A stretch of 16,465 nucleotides of DNA from Acidobacteriota bacterium (GCA_003533545.1 DQEK01000408.1:5487-21951), one strand, 5' to 3'. Shown: positions 1 through 7,307, numbered from the stretch's first letter. Made by a program: numbers and translations. Notes: generated by a model from the letters alone, not told the origin.

Positions 1-1053
1 CTGGTGTTCGTGAACGGGGCATTCGTCCCAGAGCTGTCGACCACCGCAGAAGTGACGACCGGAGTCCGGGTCCGAAGCTTGGGGAAGGTGCTTGCTGCAG
101 CCCCGGACGCGGTCGCGCCGCACTTGGGGCGCCTTGCCAGCATCGAGAGTCAGGCGTTCACCGCGCTCAATACTGCGTTTCTCCGTGACGGCGCGGTTAT
201 CGAGGTGCCTCCTGGGGTTGTGGTCGATGAGCCGATTCACCTCCTCTTCATAACCGTCGGCGCCGGCGGTCCGGTCCTGAGTCAGCCCCGCGTCCTAGTC
301 CTAGCTGGCGAGCGCAGCCAGGTCCGCGTTGTCGAGACCCATGCCGGCGATGGTGACGCCTCGTATCTGAGCAACACGGTGACCGAAGTGGTGGTCAACG
401 ACAACGCCGTTGTCGATCACTACACCGTGGTCCGTGAGGCAGACTCCGCGTTTCGGGTGGGTAGCCTGCACAGCACCCTCGGCCGCGGGAGTAGTTTTTT
501 CGCGCACTCCATCACGCTCAGTGGCGCTATTGTGCGCAACGAGGTCAGCGTGGTTTTGGGTGGAGAGGGAGCAGAGTGCACGTTGAATGGCCTGTATCTA
601 GCGAACGAGCGTCAGCTCGTCGACAATCAGACGACCATCGACCATGCCCAGCCCCAGTGCGGCAGCCACGAGCTCTACAAGGGAATTCTGGACGGTCAGA
701 GTCGGGCCGTTTTTAACGGAAAGATCATCGTACGACTCGACGCGCAGAAGACTGACGCGAAACAATCGAACAAGGCGTTGTTGCTTTCTGAGGACGCCCA
801 GGTCACAACCAAGCCACAGCTAGAGATATTCGCTGACGACGTAAAGTGCACCCATGGCGCGACGGTGGGCCAGCTGGACGAGGAGGCGTTGTTCTATTTG
901 AGGACCCGCGCACTGTCCGAGGCGCAGTCGAGGCAGCTGCTGATCCATGCTTTTGCTGCGGGCCTGCTGGCCCACATCAAAGTCGATGCAATCCGGAATC
1001 AACTTGACGAGCTGCTGCTGGATCGGTTGCCCGTGATGAGCGTCGGCTCGTAA
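1..1053 (+). CDS. sufD: SufD, Fe-S cluster assembly scaffold subunit (5' truncated by window)
   Basis: This is the C-terminal ~350 residues of SufD, which forms the SufBC2D scaffold on which the SUF system builds Fe-S clusters in the cytoplasm. The reading frame is open through the first base, and the first visible residues (LVFVNGAFVPELS) match an internal SufD segment. The real start therefore lies upstream, and the GTG at base 4 is not the start. The right-handed beta-helix core is visible, followed by hallmark C-terminal motifs: TIDHAQPQCGSHELYKGIL, the NGKIIVR segment, and the DDVKCTHGATVGQLDEEALF stretch with its conserved Cys-Thr-His. The C-terminal helix (LSEAQSRQLLIHAFAAG) is also typical. 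SufB is related, but the overall pattern fits SufD better. sufS follows after a 65-base gap, so this is one operon, and sufB and sufC are expected just upstream of the window. Confidence 0.93.
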   Translation: MVFVNGAFVPELSTTAEVTTGVRVRSLGKVLAAAPDAVAPHLGRLASIESQAFTALNTAFLRDGAVIEVPPGVVVDEPIHLLFITVGAGGPVLSQPRVLVLAGERSQVRVVETHAGDGDASYLSNTVTEVVVNDNAVVDHYTVVREADSAFRVGSLHSTLGRGSSFFAHSITLSGAIVRNEVSVVLGGEGAECTLNGLYLANERQLVDNQTTIDHAQPQCGSHELYKGILDGQSRAVFNGKIIVRLDAQKTDAKQSNKALLLSEDAQVTTKPQLEIFADDVKCTHGATVGQLDEEALFYLRTRALSEAQSRQLLIHAFAAGLLAHIKVDAIRNQLDELLLDRLPVMSVGS

Positions 1054-1118
1054 TTTCTCGACAACAACAGTGTTCGACACCCGGCGTAGCACCGGTGAGA
1101 ATAGTTTAAAGGGGTCGG

Positions 1119-2378
1119 ATGACGAGCAGGGCTGAGAACGATTTCGGACCGGACGGCGAGGTGTTCGACGTTGAGCGGATCCGCGCCCTGTTTCCGATCC
1201 TCGCGCAGCGGCCTGGCGGCCAGCCACTCGTCTACCTCGACAACGCCGCGACCACGCAGAAGCCTTTGCCGGTGCTCAACACTTTGTCGCGCTACTACGC
1301 GAACGAGAACGCGAACATCCACCGAGGTGTCTACGGTTTGAGCCAGCGGGCGACGGATGCCTACGAAGGCGCGCGCGCCAAAATGGCGCGTTTTCTCAAC
1401 GCAGCCGAACCGGCTGAGGTCGTCTTCACACGGAACGCTACGGAGGGGATCAACCTCGTGGCGCAGACCTTCGGCCGGCAACGGGTCACGGCGGATGATG
1501 AGGTCGTCATCTCGGCGATGGAGCATCACTCAAATATCGTGCCGTGGCAGTTGCTGTGTGAAGAAAAGGGCGCTCAGCTTCGCGTAGTGCCGATCTCCGA
1601 CAGCGGTGAGCTAATGCTCGACGAACTGGCCTCCATGCTTGGGCCTCGGACGAAGCTCGTCTCAATCGTACACATGTCGAACTCTCTTGGCACAATCAAC
1701 CCGGTCCGACGGGTGGTCGAGCTGGCCCACGCCCAAGGTGTGCCGGTGCTGCTGGATGGCTCGCAGGCCGCCTATCACATGCCGGTCGATGTGCAGGCGC
1801 TCGAGTGCGATTTCTACGTGGTGACCGGGCACAAGTTGTACGGTCCGACTGGCATCGGAGCGTTGTATGGTCGCCGGTCATGGCTTGAGGCCATGCCTCC
1901 CTATCAGGGCGGCGGTGACATGATTAGCTCGGTGACCTTCGAACGCACCACCTACAACGAAGTGCCGCACAAATTTGAGGCAGGCACGCCGCATATTGCT
2001 GGTGTGGTCGGTCTCGGTGCGGCGGTTGATTTCATCGAGAGCGTCGGGTTTTCTGCAATCGTTGAACACGAACGCCAGCTGCTCGCATACGCGACTACGG
2101 CCCTGGAAGCCGTGCCTGGGCTGCGTCTGATTGGCACCGCACCAGAGAAGGCCAGCATCCTGTCCTTCGTTCTCGATGGCGTGCACGCGCACGATGTTGG
2201 TACCGTCGTGGATACACAGGGTGTCGCGATTCGCACCGGGCATCACTGCACGCAGCCGGTGATGGAGCGATTTAGCGTGCCGGCTACCGCCCGTGCATCG
2301 CTTGCGATGTACAACACGACGACCGAGATCGACCAGCTCGTGACCGCGCTGGCGACCGTCCGTGAAGTTTTTGGTTAG
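1119..2378 (+). CDS. sufS: SufS, group II cysteine desulfurase
   Basis: PLP-dependent cysteine desulfurase of 419 residues, the normal length for SufS. It converts cysteine to alanine and hands the persulfide sulfur to the SUF machinery in the cytoplasm. The N-terminal YLDNAATTQKP motif is typical. The PLP Schiff-base lysine is K239 in TGHKLYGPTG, and the catalytic cysteine is C377 in RTGHHCTQPVM, the short loop that distinguishes SufS/CsdA from IscS. The ATG at 1119 follows a purine-rich AAAGGGG and starts about 15 residues before the conserved RALFPIL segment, which fits the family. A SufU gene follows 8 bases later, and SufU is the usual sulfur acceptor for this type of SufS. Nothing in the protein looks damaged. 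Confidence 0.97.
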   Translation: MTSRAENDFGPDGEVFDVERIRALFPILAQRPGGQPLVYLDNAATTQKPLPVLNTLSRYYANENANIHRGVYGLSQRATDAYEGARAKMARFLNAAEPAEVVFTRNATEGINLVAQTFGRQRVTADDEVVISAMEHHSNIVPWQLLCEEKGAQLRVVPISDSGELMLDELASMLGPRTKLVSIVHMSNSLGTINPVRRVVELAHAQGVPVLLDGSQAAYHMPVDVQALECDFYVVTGHKLYGPTGIGALYGRRSWLEAMPPYQGGGDMISSVTFERTTYNEVPHKFEAGTPHIAGVVGLGAAVDFIESVGFSAIVEHERQLLAYATTALEAVPGLRLIGTAPEKASILSFVLDGVHAHDVGTVVDTQGVAIRTGHHCTQPVMERFSVPATARASLAMYNTTTEIDQLVTALATVREVFG

Positions 2379-2386
2379 GAAACGGG

Positions 2387-2833
2387 ATGTCGGATCTACG
2401 AGACCTGTATCAGGAGGTTATCCTCGATCACAATCGAAACCCGCGGAACTTCGGGCCGCTTGAGGATGCTGGTCTCCGCGCGGACGGGCACAATCCGCTA
2501 TGTGGCGACAAGTTATCGATTGCGGTGAACGTCGTCGATGGCGTGGTGACCGACCTGCGCTTCGAGGGGTCGGGCTGTGCAATCTCCAAAGCCTCCGCGT
2601 CGTTGATGACCGAAAGCATCAAGGGGAGGACACTCGACGAGGCGCGAAAGCTGTTCGACCGGTTTCACCAGCTGGTGACGGATCGATCGGCGCCTCCGGA
2701 TGAAGAACTCGGGAAACTAGCGGTGTTCGCCGGCGTTCGGGACTATCCGGCCAGGGTTAAGTGTGCGATCCTGGCGTGGCACACCCTGCGTGCGGCGGTC
2801 GATGACAACCAGGATGTTGTATCAACGGAGTAA
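2387..2833 (+). CDS. sufU: SufU, zinc-dependent sulfurtransferase partner of SufS
   Basis: SufU/IscU-fold protein of 148 residues. In Bacillus-type systems SufU is a Zn-bound sulfurtransferase that takes the persulfide from SufS, and is not a cluster scaffold. All ligand positions are visible: C39 and D41 in HNPLCGDK, C64 in GSGCAISKAS, and C126 in RVKCAILAWHTL. The long insertion between the second and third cysteines (about residues 80-120) separates SufU from IscU. The ATG lies 8 bases after the sufS stop, with a short GGA upstream. It sits between sufS and the DUF59 gene, and tight spacing on both sides supports one transcript. Pairing SufU with SufD is usual outside the gammaproteobacterial SufA/SufE arrangement. 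Confidence 0.95.
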   Translation: MSDLRDLYQEVILDHNRNPRNFGPLEDAGLRADGHNPLCGDKLSIAVNVVDGVVTDLRFEGSGCAISKASASLMTESIKGRTLDEARKLFDRFHQLVTDRSAPPDEELGKLAVFAGVRDYPARVKCAILAWHTLRAAVDDNQDVVSTE

Positions 2834-2836
2834 CTT

Positions 2837-3328
2837 GTGGGGATTTTCAATCTGAGCACGCTACCTGATTCGCCGGACGAGACTGATGCCCCAGCGGTGG
2901 ACAGCACGGCGTCTGAGATGGTGCCCCCCCGTGTGGAATCGCCGCGCCCGGTCCTGCCGGTAGAGCCCCCGGCGCCGCCTTCAACGACCACTCACGAGCC
3001 TATTGTGACGGACCCGCTAAAGACGCTCGAGCTCAAGCCGAAGCTCATCGAGGCGCTGTCAACGGTTTACGACCCCGAAATCCCCGTTAACATTTATGAA
3101 ATGGGACTCATCTATGACATTGATGTTGACGCCGAGGGGTTGGTCGGTGTCCGCATGACCCTCACCTCGCCTGGGTGTCCGGCCGCGCAATCGTTGCCGG
3201 TGGAGGTCAAGGCCAAAGCCAAGGCAGTGCCCGGGGTTAGTGACGCATGGGTCGACGTCGTGTGGGATCCTCAGTGGGACATGGATAAGATGTCTGACGC
3301 CGCCAAGCTACAGCTCGGCCTCCTCTGA
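2837..3328 (+). CDS. sufT: SufT-like DUF59/MIP18 protein with Pro-rich N-terminal extension
   Basis: A 163-residue protein with two parts. Residues 1-60 are acidic and proline-rich with no recognisable fold. Residues about 64-163 form a DUF59 (MIP18/SufT) domain. The domain shows the family motifs YDPEIPVNIYEMGLIYDI and TLTSPGCPAAQSLP, with the conserved cysteine at C114, and ends in WVDVVWDPQWDMDKMSD. DUF59 proteins encoded in suf operons assist Fe-S cluster maturation or transfer, but the chemistry is not settled. The GTG start at 2837 lies 3 bases after the sufU stop and has GGAG inside the end of sufU, so translation is probably coupled. The extension is longer than in minimal SufT proteins and may be a flexible tether. 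The operon position supports the SUF role over phenylacetate-pathway PaaD, which shares the domain. Confidence 0.87.
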   Translation: MGIFNLSTLPDSPDETDAPAVDSTASEMVPPRVESPRPVLPVEPPAPPSTTTHEPIVTDPLKTLELKPKLIEALSTVYDPEIPVNIYEMGLIYDIDVDAEGLVGVRMTLTSPGCPAAQSLPVEVKAKAKAVPGVSDAWVDVVWDPQWDMDKMSDAAKLQLGLL

Positions 3329-3382
3329 GTCTGCTGTCGACTCGCGGTAACCGGCACCTATCATTTGCCGCACTCGGGCCTG

Positions 3383-3420
3383 GGGTTGCGGGGCTCCGAC
3401 CGACAACCCTAATAGTTTCT
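3383..3420 (+). terminator. Possible weak terminator of the suf operon
   Basis: GGGTTG at 3383-3388 pairs with CAACCC at 3404-3409. The 15-base loop can itself form a small CGG/CCG hairpin. A moderately T-rich TAATAGTTTCT follows. The site begins 54 bases after the DUF59 stop, a sensible place for a terminator. There is no uninterrupted T tract, so an ordinary intrinsic terminator is not certain. Confidence 0.3.
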
Positions 3421-3428
3421 CTGTAGAC

Positions 3429-3465
3429 GCGGGCGGCTGGGTTTTCTGGTCCCGCTCACAGCCGC
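3429..3465 (+). repeat. Overlapping inverted repeats with pseudoknot-like topology
   Basis: Helix A pairs GCGGG (3429-3433) with CCCGC (3451-3455). Helix B pairs GCGGCTG (3433-3439) with CAGCCGC (3459-3465). The arms interleave, so the two helices either exclude each other or form an H-type pseudoknot with one shared base. The element lies in the gap before the lipoprotein gene. Whether it is transcribed and folded is unknown, and short GC-rich repeats also arise by chance in this base composition. Confidence 0.3.
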
Positions 3466-3644
3466 TGGTTGCGCGGGGTGCGGGTTTGCGGGAGAATGCC
3501 ACTTAGCCTTTCTCGTTTGACTTTGTTTCAGCGTGTGTGACGTGGCCGCCTGAAGCGTTTTTGTCGTCGCGTCGCTCTCGAGACCTGGTTTTCGTGAGAC
3601 GACCGGACTGCCTCGTCCTTAGTGCGATCTTGGGCGTCCGGTTG

Positions 3645-3651
3645 AAAGGAG
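3645..3651 (+). promoter_or_regulatory. Ribosome binding site deciding the lipoprotein start
   Basis: AAAGGAG lies 8 bases before the GTG at 3660. This site, with the short basic n-region and lipobox that follow, favours that GTG over the in-frame GTG at 3651 and the longer frame opening at 3537. Confidence 0.6.
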
Positions 3652-3659
3652 TGTGGGTC

Positions 3660-5123
3660 GTGAGGAGATGGCAGCTCTGTCTGATTGTGTCGTCGGTGCT
3701 GTTTGTCGGCTGCGGGGGTGCGGCAACCCCCGAACTGCAGCTGATCGAAGACGCGGCTGAGGCAATGGGCAGCCTGCGTGCGGTACGGGAAACGACGTCG
3801 TTGGCCCTCGAAGGTGATGGGCAAGTCTACCGGCTCGGCCAGAACGAACGTCCACAAGCCGAATTGCCGTACTACGAGATCACAAACTACAGCCTTCAAC
3901 TCGATTACGAGAACACGCGGTGGCGCTTGAGCCAGGATCGAACGTCGACCTACTTGACCGGTAGTCCCCTGCTCGGGGCGCGGCAGTCCTACGGACTGGA
4001 CGGAGAGGTTGCCTATGACCAGCGCGGAGAACAAATGGTCCGTGCGTCGGACCAGGTTGCTACCGATCGTTGGGCCGAGATGTATCACAACCCGATCGGT
4101 ATCGTTCTGCTGGCGCTCGACGAAACTTCAACGGTCAGCAACTTGCGGGATGAAGGAGGACGGCAGGCTGTCGACATCGTTGCGGGTAACGGGACTTCAT
4201 TCACTTTGGCGGTGGATGGTGCCACGGGGCTACCGCACAGCGTGACGTCGTCGGCCGCGCACCCTAACCTTGGCGACGTGTCGGTTGAAACGGTATTCAC
4301 CGGGTACGAGGAAGCAGGCGGCCTCGGGGGATTTCAGGCGCGTCTTACTTTGCCGCGGGCCTACACGACGAGCGTGGACCGATACACCGTTTCCGAGTAC
4401 CTAACGACAACGAACACTAACGCCACGCTCGATGATCTTGCGGCGCCAGCGGAGGTTCAGGGCTCTACGCCGATGGAATCCGTGACGGTTGAAGTCGAGG
4501 AGGTGGCCGAAGGACTTTGGTTGCTTGGCGGTCAGTCACATCACAGTGCGGTGGTCGAATTTGATGAGTTTCTCGTCCTAATCGAGGCCCCACAAAGTGA
4601 GGCACGCACCTTGGCCGTGATTGCGCGCGCTAGAGAATTCCAGCCAGACAAGCCGCTGCGCTACGTGGTCAACACACACCACCACTTCGATCACTCAGCA
4701 GGCATCCGCGCGGCCGTGTCTGAGCGTCTGACCGTAATCACACATAGGGTCAACCGGTCGTTCTTTGAGGACATAGTGTCGAGGACCCACTCGATTGTGC
4801 CGGATGCACTCTCGCGGAGTCCCCAGCCGCTAACTATCGAGACGGTCGCCAGCGCCGAGCCCTACGAGTTGACCGATGGGAGTCGGGTATTGCAGTTGTT
4901 CCATGTTGTCGACGATCCACACGCCGCGGGGATGATCATGGCCTATCTACCGCGTGAGCGGGTCTTGATTGAGGTGGACGCGTTCTCCCCTACGTCGCAG
5001 GAGTTCCCCTTCGCCGAGGCCCTGCTGCAGAACATCGTAGATCGTGGTCTCCGAGTTGACACCATCATGCCGCTCCATGGGGGTTTATCCACGCTCGAAG
5101 ACCTCGAAGCTGCGGTTGGATAA
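3660..5123 (+). CDS. Lipoprotein with C-terminal metallo-beta-lactamase-fold hydrolase domain
   Basis: A 487-residue exported hydrolase of unknown substrate. The first 18 residues form a short basic start, a hydrophobic stretch and a lipobox-like LFVGC with C18 as the predicted lipidation site. Residues about 25-270 are a beta-rich domain I cannot assign; its repeated strand pattern would suit a LolA/RseB-like or other lipid-binding fold. Residues about 285-487 are a metallo-beta-lactamase domain. The HxHxDH motif is H340, H342, D344 and H345, and further ligands are H424 (DDPHAAG), D440 (EVDAF) and H473 (PLHGG). The metal site is therefore complete and the enzyme is probably active, most likely membrane-tethered outside the cytoplasm. 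The large N-terminal domain is unusual for the fold. No operon partner is evident: suf ends about 330 bases upstream and thrB begins 87 bases downstream. Confidence 0.84.
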   Translation: MRRWQLCLIVSSVLFVGCGGAATPELQLIEDAAEAMGSLRAVRETTSLALEGDGQVYRLGQNERPQAELPYYEITNYSLQLDYENTRWRLSQDRTSTYLTGSPLLGARQSYGLDGEVAYDQRGEQMVRASDQVATDRWAEMYHNPIGIVLLALDETSTVSNLRDEGGRQAVDIVAGNGTSFTLAVDGATGLPHSVTSSAAHPNLGDVSVETVFTGYEEAGGLGGFQARLTLPRAYTTSVDRYTVSEYLTTTNTNATLDDLAAPAEVQGSTPMESVTVEVEEVAEGLWLLGGQSHHSAVVEFDEFLVLIEAPQSEARTLAVIARAREFQPDKPLRYVVNTHHHFDHSAGIRAAVSERLTVITHRVNRSFFEDIVSRTHSIVPDALSRSPQPLTIETVASAEPYELTDGSRVLQLFHVVDDPHAAGMIMAYLPRERVLIEVDAFSPTSQEFPFAEALLQNIVDRGLRVDTIMPLHGGLSTLEDLEAAVG

Positions 5124-5139
5124 GCCGAGGACGCGTTCT

Positions 5140-5167
5140 CGGACGCGACGAGCGTGCGAGGCGTCCG
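5140..5167 (+). repeat. Inverted repeat between the MBL lipoprotein and thrB (first of two)
   Basis: CGGACGC at 5140-5146 pairs with GCGTCCG at 5161-5167 across a 14-base loop. It lies just after the lipoprotein stop and before a second hairpin. No T tract follows. It may be part of a factor-dependent terminator or an RNA-stabilising element. Confidence 0.4.
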
Positions 5168-5175
5168 GTTCCGGC

Positions 5176-5198
5176 GGCCCGTTTCTTAGCAACGGGCC
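5176..5198 (+). repeat. Perfect 8-bp hairpin just upstream of thrB
   Basis: GGCCCGTT at 5176-5183 pairs perfectly with AACGGGCC at 5191-5198 around the 7-base loop TCTTAGC. It ends 12 bases before the thrB GTG, where a Shine-Dalgarno sequence would normally lie, and none is obvious there. It could end upstream transcription or limit ribosome access to thrB. No run of T follows, so it is not a classical intrinsic terminator. Confidence 0.45.
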
Positions 5199-5210
5199 CT
5201 TCCCATACCC

Positions 5211-6188
5211 GTGAAGATGCCTATTCCGGAACGTGTGCGTGTGCACGCCCCAGCCACGCTGTCGAATCTTGGTCCCGGATTCGACGTGCTCGGGTTGGCC
5301 CTCAATGAGCCCGGGGACTATGTCGAAGCGGAGTGGTCGGATTCGCCCGGTGTCGAGATCATGGAGGTCCGGGGTGACGATGGGCAATTGAACTGCGACC
5401 CGACCCGTAACGTCGTCGGGATTGCCGCCACGGCGATGCTTGCGGCTCACGATGCGGACGAAACGACCTCCCGCCCGCCGGGGGTCCGCCTCTGGCTTGA
5501 GAAGCAGATGCCGCTGGCCAGCGGGCTGGGGAGCTCGGCGGCGAGCAGTGTCGGCGGGGCGCTCGCTGTCAACGAGCTTCTCGGTGGCGCGCTTGACCGC
5601 GACCAGCTGATTGTCTCTGCGCTTGAAGGAGAGCAAGCGGTATCCGGTGGCATACACGCCGACAACGTGGTGCCGTGTGTGACGGGCGGCATCGTCCTGA
5701 TTCGCAGCTACTCGCCAATGGAGTTGCTTTCGTTGCCAGTGCCTGACGCCCTCCGGGTTGCCGTCGTCCACCCCCACACGTCTGTCGTGACAGCCGAGGC
5801 GAGGCGGATCGTGGCCGAGCGTCGGTTTCGGATCACCGAGGCCGTGGCCAATCTCGGCCAACTCGGCGCGCTCGTCACGGCGCTGCACCGAGGCGACCTT
5901 GAACTCTTCGGTCGTGCGATTAGTGATGCGTTGGTTGAACCACTCCGAGCTCCACTCGTGCCGGGATTCGTAGAAACGAAACAGGCCGCACTCGATGCTG
6001 GGGCCCTCGGCTGCTCTCTGTCCGGTTCCGGGCCGTCCGTGTTTGCGTTCGCTGCTACAGATGATCACGCCGCGGACCTGGCCGGCCGTATGGCCGACCG
6101 GTTCAGCGAGGTGGCCGGCCTCGACAGCGATACGTATTCGGGAAAGGTCAACGCACGAGGGGCCCGCAAAGTGGAAGAGGACGAGTAG
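5211..6188 (+). CDS. thrB: Homoserine kinase
   Basis: Homoserine kinase of 325 residues, a GHMP-superfamily enzyme that phosphorylates homoserine with ATP in cytoplasmic threonine synthesis. The N-terminal signature APATLSNLGPGFDVLGLAL is diagnostic. The GHMP ATP-binding loop is PLASGLGSSAASS at residues 101-113, and the C-terminal glycine-rich motif SGSGPS is at 271-276. Length and domain order are normal. The GTG at 5211 and the ATG at 5217 are both plausible starts, since neither has a clear Shine-Dalgarno sequence; the GTG is kept. No other threonine-pathway gene is visible nearby, so thrB stands alone here. A perfect hairpin sits immediately upstream. Other GHMP kinases are less likely because the N-terminal motif is specific. 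Confidence 0.95.
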   Translation: MKMPIPERVRVHAPATLSNLGPGFDVLGLALNEPGDYVEAEWSDSPGVEIMEVRGDDGQLNCDPTRNVVGIAATAMLAAHDADETTSRPPGVRLWLEKQMPLASGLGSSAASSVGGALAVNELLGGALDRDQLIVSALEGEQAVSGGIHADNVVPCVTGGIVLIRSYSPMELLSLPVPDALRVAVVHPHTSVVTAEARRIVAERRFRITEAVANLGQLGALVTALHRGDLELFGRAISDALVEPLRAPLVPGFVETKQAALDAGALGCSLSGSGPSVFAFAATDDHAADLAGRMADRFSEVAGLDSDTYSGKVNARGARKVEEDE

Positions 6189-6243
6189 CCAGACGTTCGT
6201 TCTTTGGGTTTAGGCCATCAACTTCTCAATTGCCAACTTTAGT

Positions 6244-6259
6244 CGCCTGAGCCAAGGCG
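6244..6259 (+). repeat. Short hairpin upstream of the cyclotransferase promoter box
   Basis: CGCCT at 6244-6248 pairs with AGGCG at 6255-6259 around a 6-base loop. It lies between thrB and the TATAAT box at 6265 and could be an operator-like dyad. The stem is short and may be chance. Confidence 0.2.
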
Positions 6260-6264
6260 CATCG

Positions 6265-6270
6265 TATAAT
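6265..6270 (+). promoter_or_regulatory. Candidate promoter -10 box for the cyclotransferase gene
   Basis: A perfect TATAAT lies 25 bases before the GTG start, in an otherwise GC-rich gap where such a hexamer is unlikely by chance. No good -35 hexamer sits 16-18 bases upstream. It could be activator-dependent, or it could be coincidence. A GGTGGGG Shine-Dalgarno-like run follows at 6282-6288. Confidence 0.4.
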
Positions 6271-6295
6271 CTCGTGCCATCGGTGGGGTGTATAA

Positions 6296-7219
6296 GTGGG
6301 TCGTAAACCACGAAAGAAGAATCGTGCGGGTCGTGGGCCGGTGGATGCGCGAAGAACCACCCGGCGTTTGTTCCCGGGCTGGATCGCCGCGCTGTTGCTG
6401 ATGGCTGTAGTTGGTGGCGCATGGGTGATGCGCCCCGCCCCCGCGTCGCAGGCCTCCCCGGTATCGGCGCCGTCGGCGGAGACATCTCCGGTTCTGGGAG
6501 CGGGGGAGCCGGCCCCGTCGGGGCAGCCCGTGCGCCGACTTCGGGTCGACGTGGTTCGCGAGCTGTCACACGAGCGAGACGCCTATATTCAGGGCCTTGT
6601 CTGGTGGAACAACCAGCTGTTTGAAAGTACGGGACGGGAAGGGGAGTCTACCTTACGTCGGCTCGACCCGGCGACGGGTAGTGTTCTGCAGAGGGTGGAC
6701 ATTCCGGACCAGTACTTCGGGGAGGGCCTGGCTCTGGTCGACCAGCGTCTCATCATGCTGACTTGGAGGGCGCAACGCGCTTTCGTCTACGACCGAGACA
6801 CGTTTGCGTTGCAGGACACCTTCCGATACCAAGGCGAAGGGTGGGGCCTTTGTTTTGACGGCGACCGGCTGATCATGAGCGATGGGACCGACCGACTGGA
6901 GTTCCGTGACCCCGTGACCTTTGCGCCGCTCGGCGAGCAGTCGGTACGGATGGAGGGCCGCCCCGTGTACGAACTCAACGAACTTGAGTGCGTGGGCGGT
7001 GAGGTCTACGCGAACGTTTGGGAAGAGGACTACATCGTTCGGATCGATCCAGCGACCGGCCAGGTGACAGAACACATCGATGTGACCGGACTTCTGCAGG
7101 GACCCGATCTAATCGGATCCGAGGTGCTCAACGGAATTGCCTTTGACCCGGAGGCAGAGACTTTCTACATCACTGGCAAGTGGTGGCCGAAGATGTTTGA
7201 GGTCCGGTTTGTCGAGTAG
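6296..7219 (+). CDS. Glutaminyl-peptide cyclotransferase, plant/bacterial type, membrane-anchored
   Basis: A 307-residue member of the Glu_cyclase_2 family, the plant-type five-bladed propeller that converts N-terminal glutamine to pyroglutamate. The first 28 residues are very rich in Arg and Lys. A single hydrophobic segment follows at about 29-46, then a Pro/Ala/Ser-rich linker to about 78, then the catalytic domain. Family motifs are clear: STGREGESTLRRLDPATG, QYFGEGLALV, GEGWGLCFDG with IMSDGTD, YELNELECVGGEVYANVW, and LNGIAFDPEAETFYITGKWW near the end. The layout predicts an inside-anchored protein with its enzyme domain in the periplasm, able to modify exported proteins whose mature form begins with Gln. 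The GTG start follows GGTGGGG at good spacing, and no coupling to a neighbour is visible. The name rests on family motifs; bacterial members have few tested examples. Confidence 0.9.
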   Translation: MGRKPRKKNRAGRGPVDARRTTRRLFPGWIAALLLMAVVGGAWVMRPAPASQASPVSAPSAETSPVLGAGEPAPSGQPVRRLRVDVVRELSHERDAYIQGLVWWNNQLFESTGREGESTLRRLDPATGSVLQRVDIPDQYFGEGLALVDQRLIMLTWRAQRAFVYDRDTFALQDTFRYQGEGWGLCFDGDRLIMSDGTDRLEFRDPVTFAPLGEQSVRMEGRPVYELNELECVGGEVYANVWEEDYIVRIDPATGQVTEHIDVTGLLQGPDLIGSEVLNGIAFDPEAETFYITGKWWPKMFEVRFVE

Positions 7220-7250
7220 CCGAGTGCCGACAGCTTGGAAGAAGCAAACT

Positions 7251-7261
7251 GACAATTTGTC
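7251..7261. repeat. 11-bp perfect palindrome in the gap before the M29-like gene
   Basis: GACAA-T-TTGTC is a perfect palindrome with a central single base, in the 88-base gap upstream of the exported M29-like gene. It has the form of a small operator, but no regulator is adjacent and no second copy was seen nearby. Confidence 0.2.
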
Positions 7262-7307
7262 GACCGACTGTGTCGAATGGCGGGTTTGTCTACTCTGGAG
7301 GCTAAGG

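Larger units (their letters stand above)
3329..3659. other. Non-coding gap of ~330 bases after the suf operon
   Basis: No convincing gene is visible here. The frame of the downstream lipoprotein stays open back to 3537, but that stretch encodes no sensible signal sequence and is better read as leader. The region contains several inverted repeats, listed separately, which could be the suf terminator and structured leader of the next gene. A TTGACT hexamer at 3517-3522 has no good -10 at the proper distance, so I do not call a promoter from it. Confidence 0.5.

Noticed and set aside
3517..3545. TTGACT as a -35 promoter element
   Set aside because: No acceptable -10 hexamer lies 16-18 bases downstream.
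3537..3659. Upstream extension of the lipoprotein reading frame
   Set aside because: The added residues are polar and basic and bury the signal sequence about 40 residues inside. The GTG at 3660 has AAAGGAG and yields a proper lipoprotein signal.
5085..6068. Long minus-strand reading frame of 327 codons
   Set aside because: It is antisense to thrB, which has all homoserine kinase motifs. Its product is Arg/His-rich and unlike any family, typical of a GC-rich shadow frame.
7137..7307. Upstream extension of the M29-like gene, overlapping the cyclotransferase end
   Set aside because: It would overlap the 3' end of the cyclotransferase gene and bury the signal peptide. ATG 7308 has a good ribosome site.
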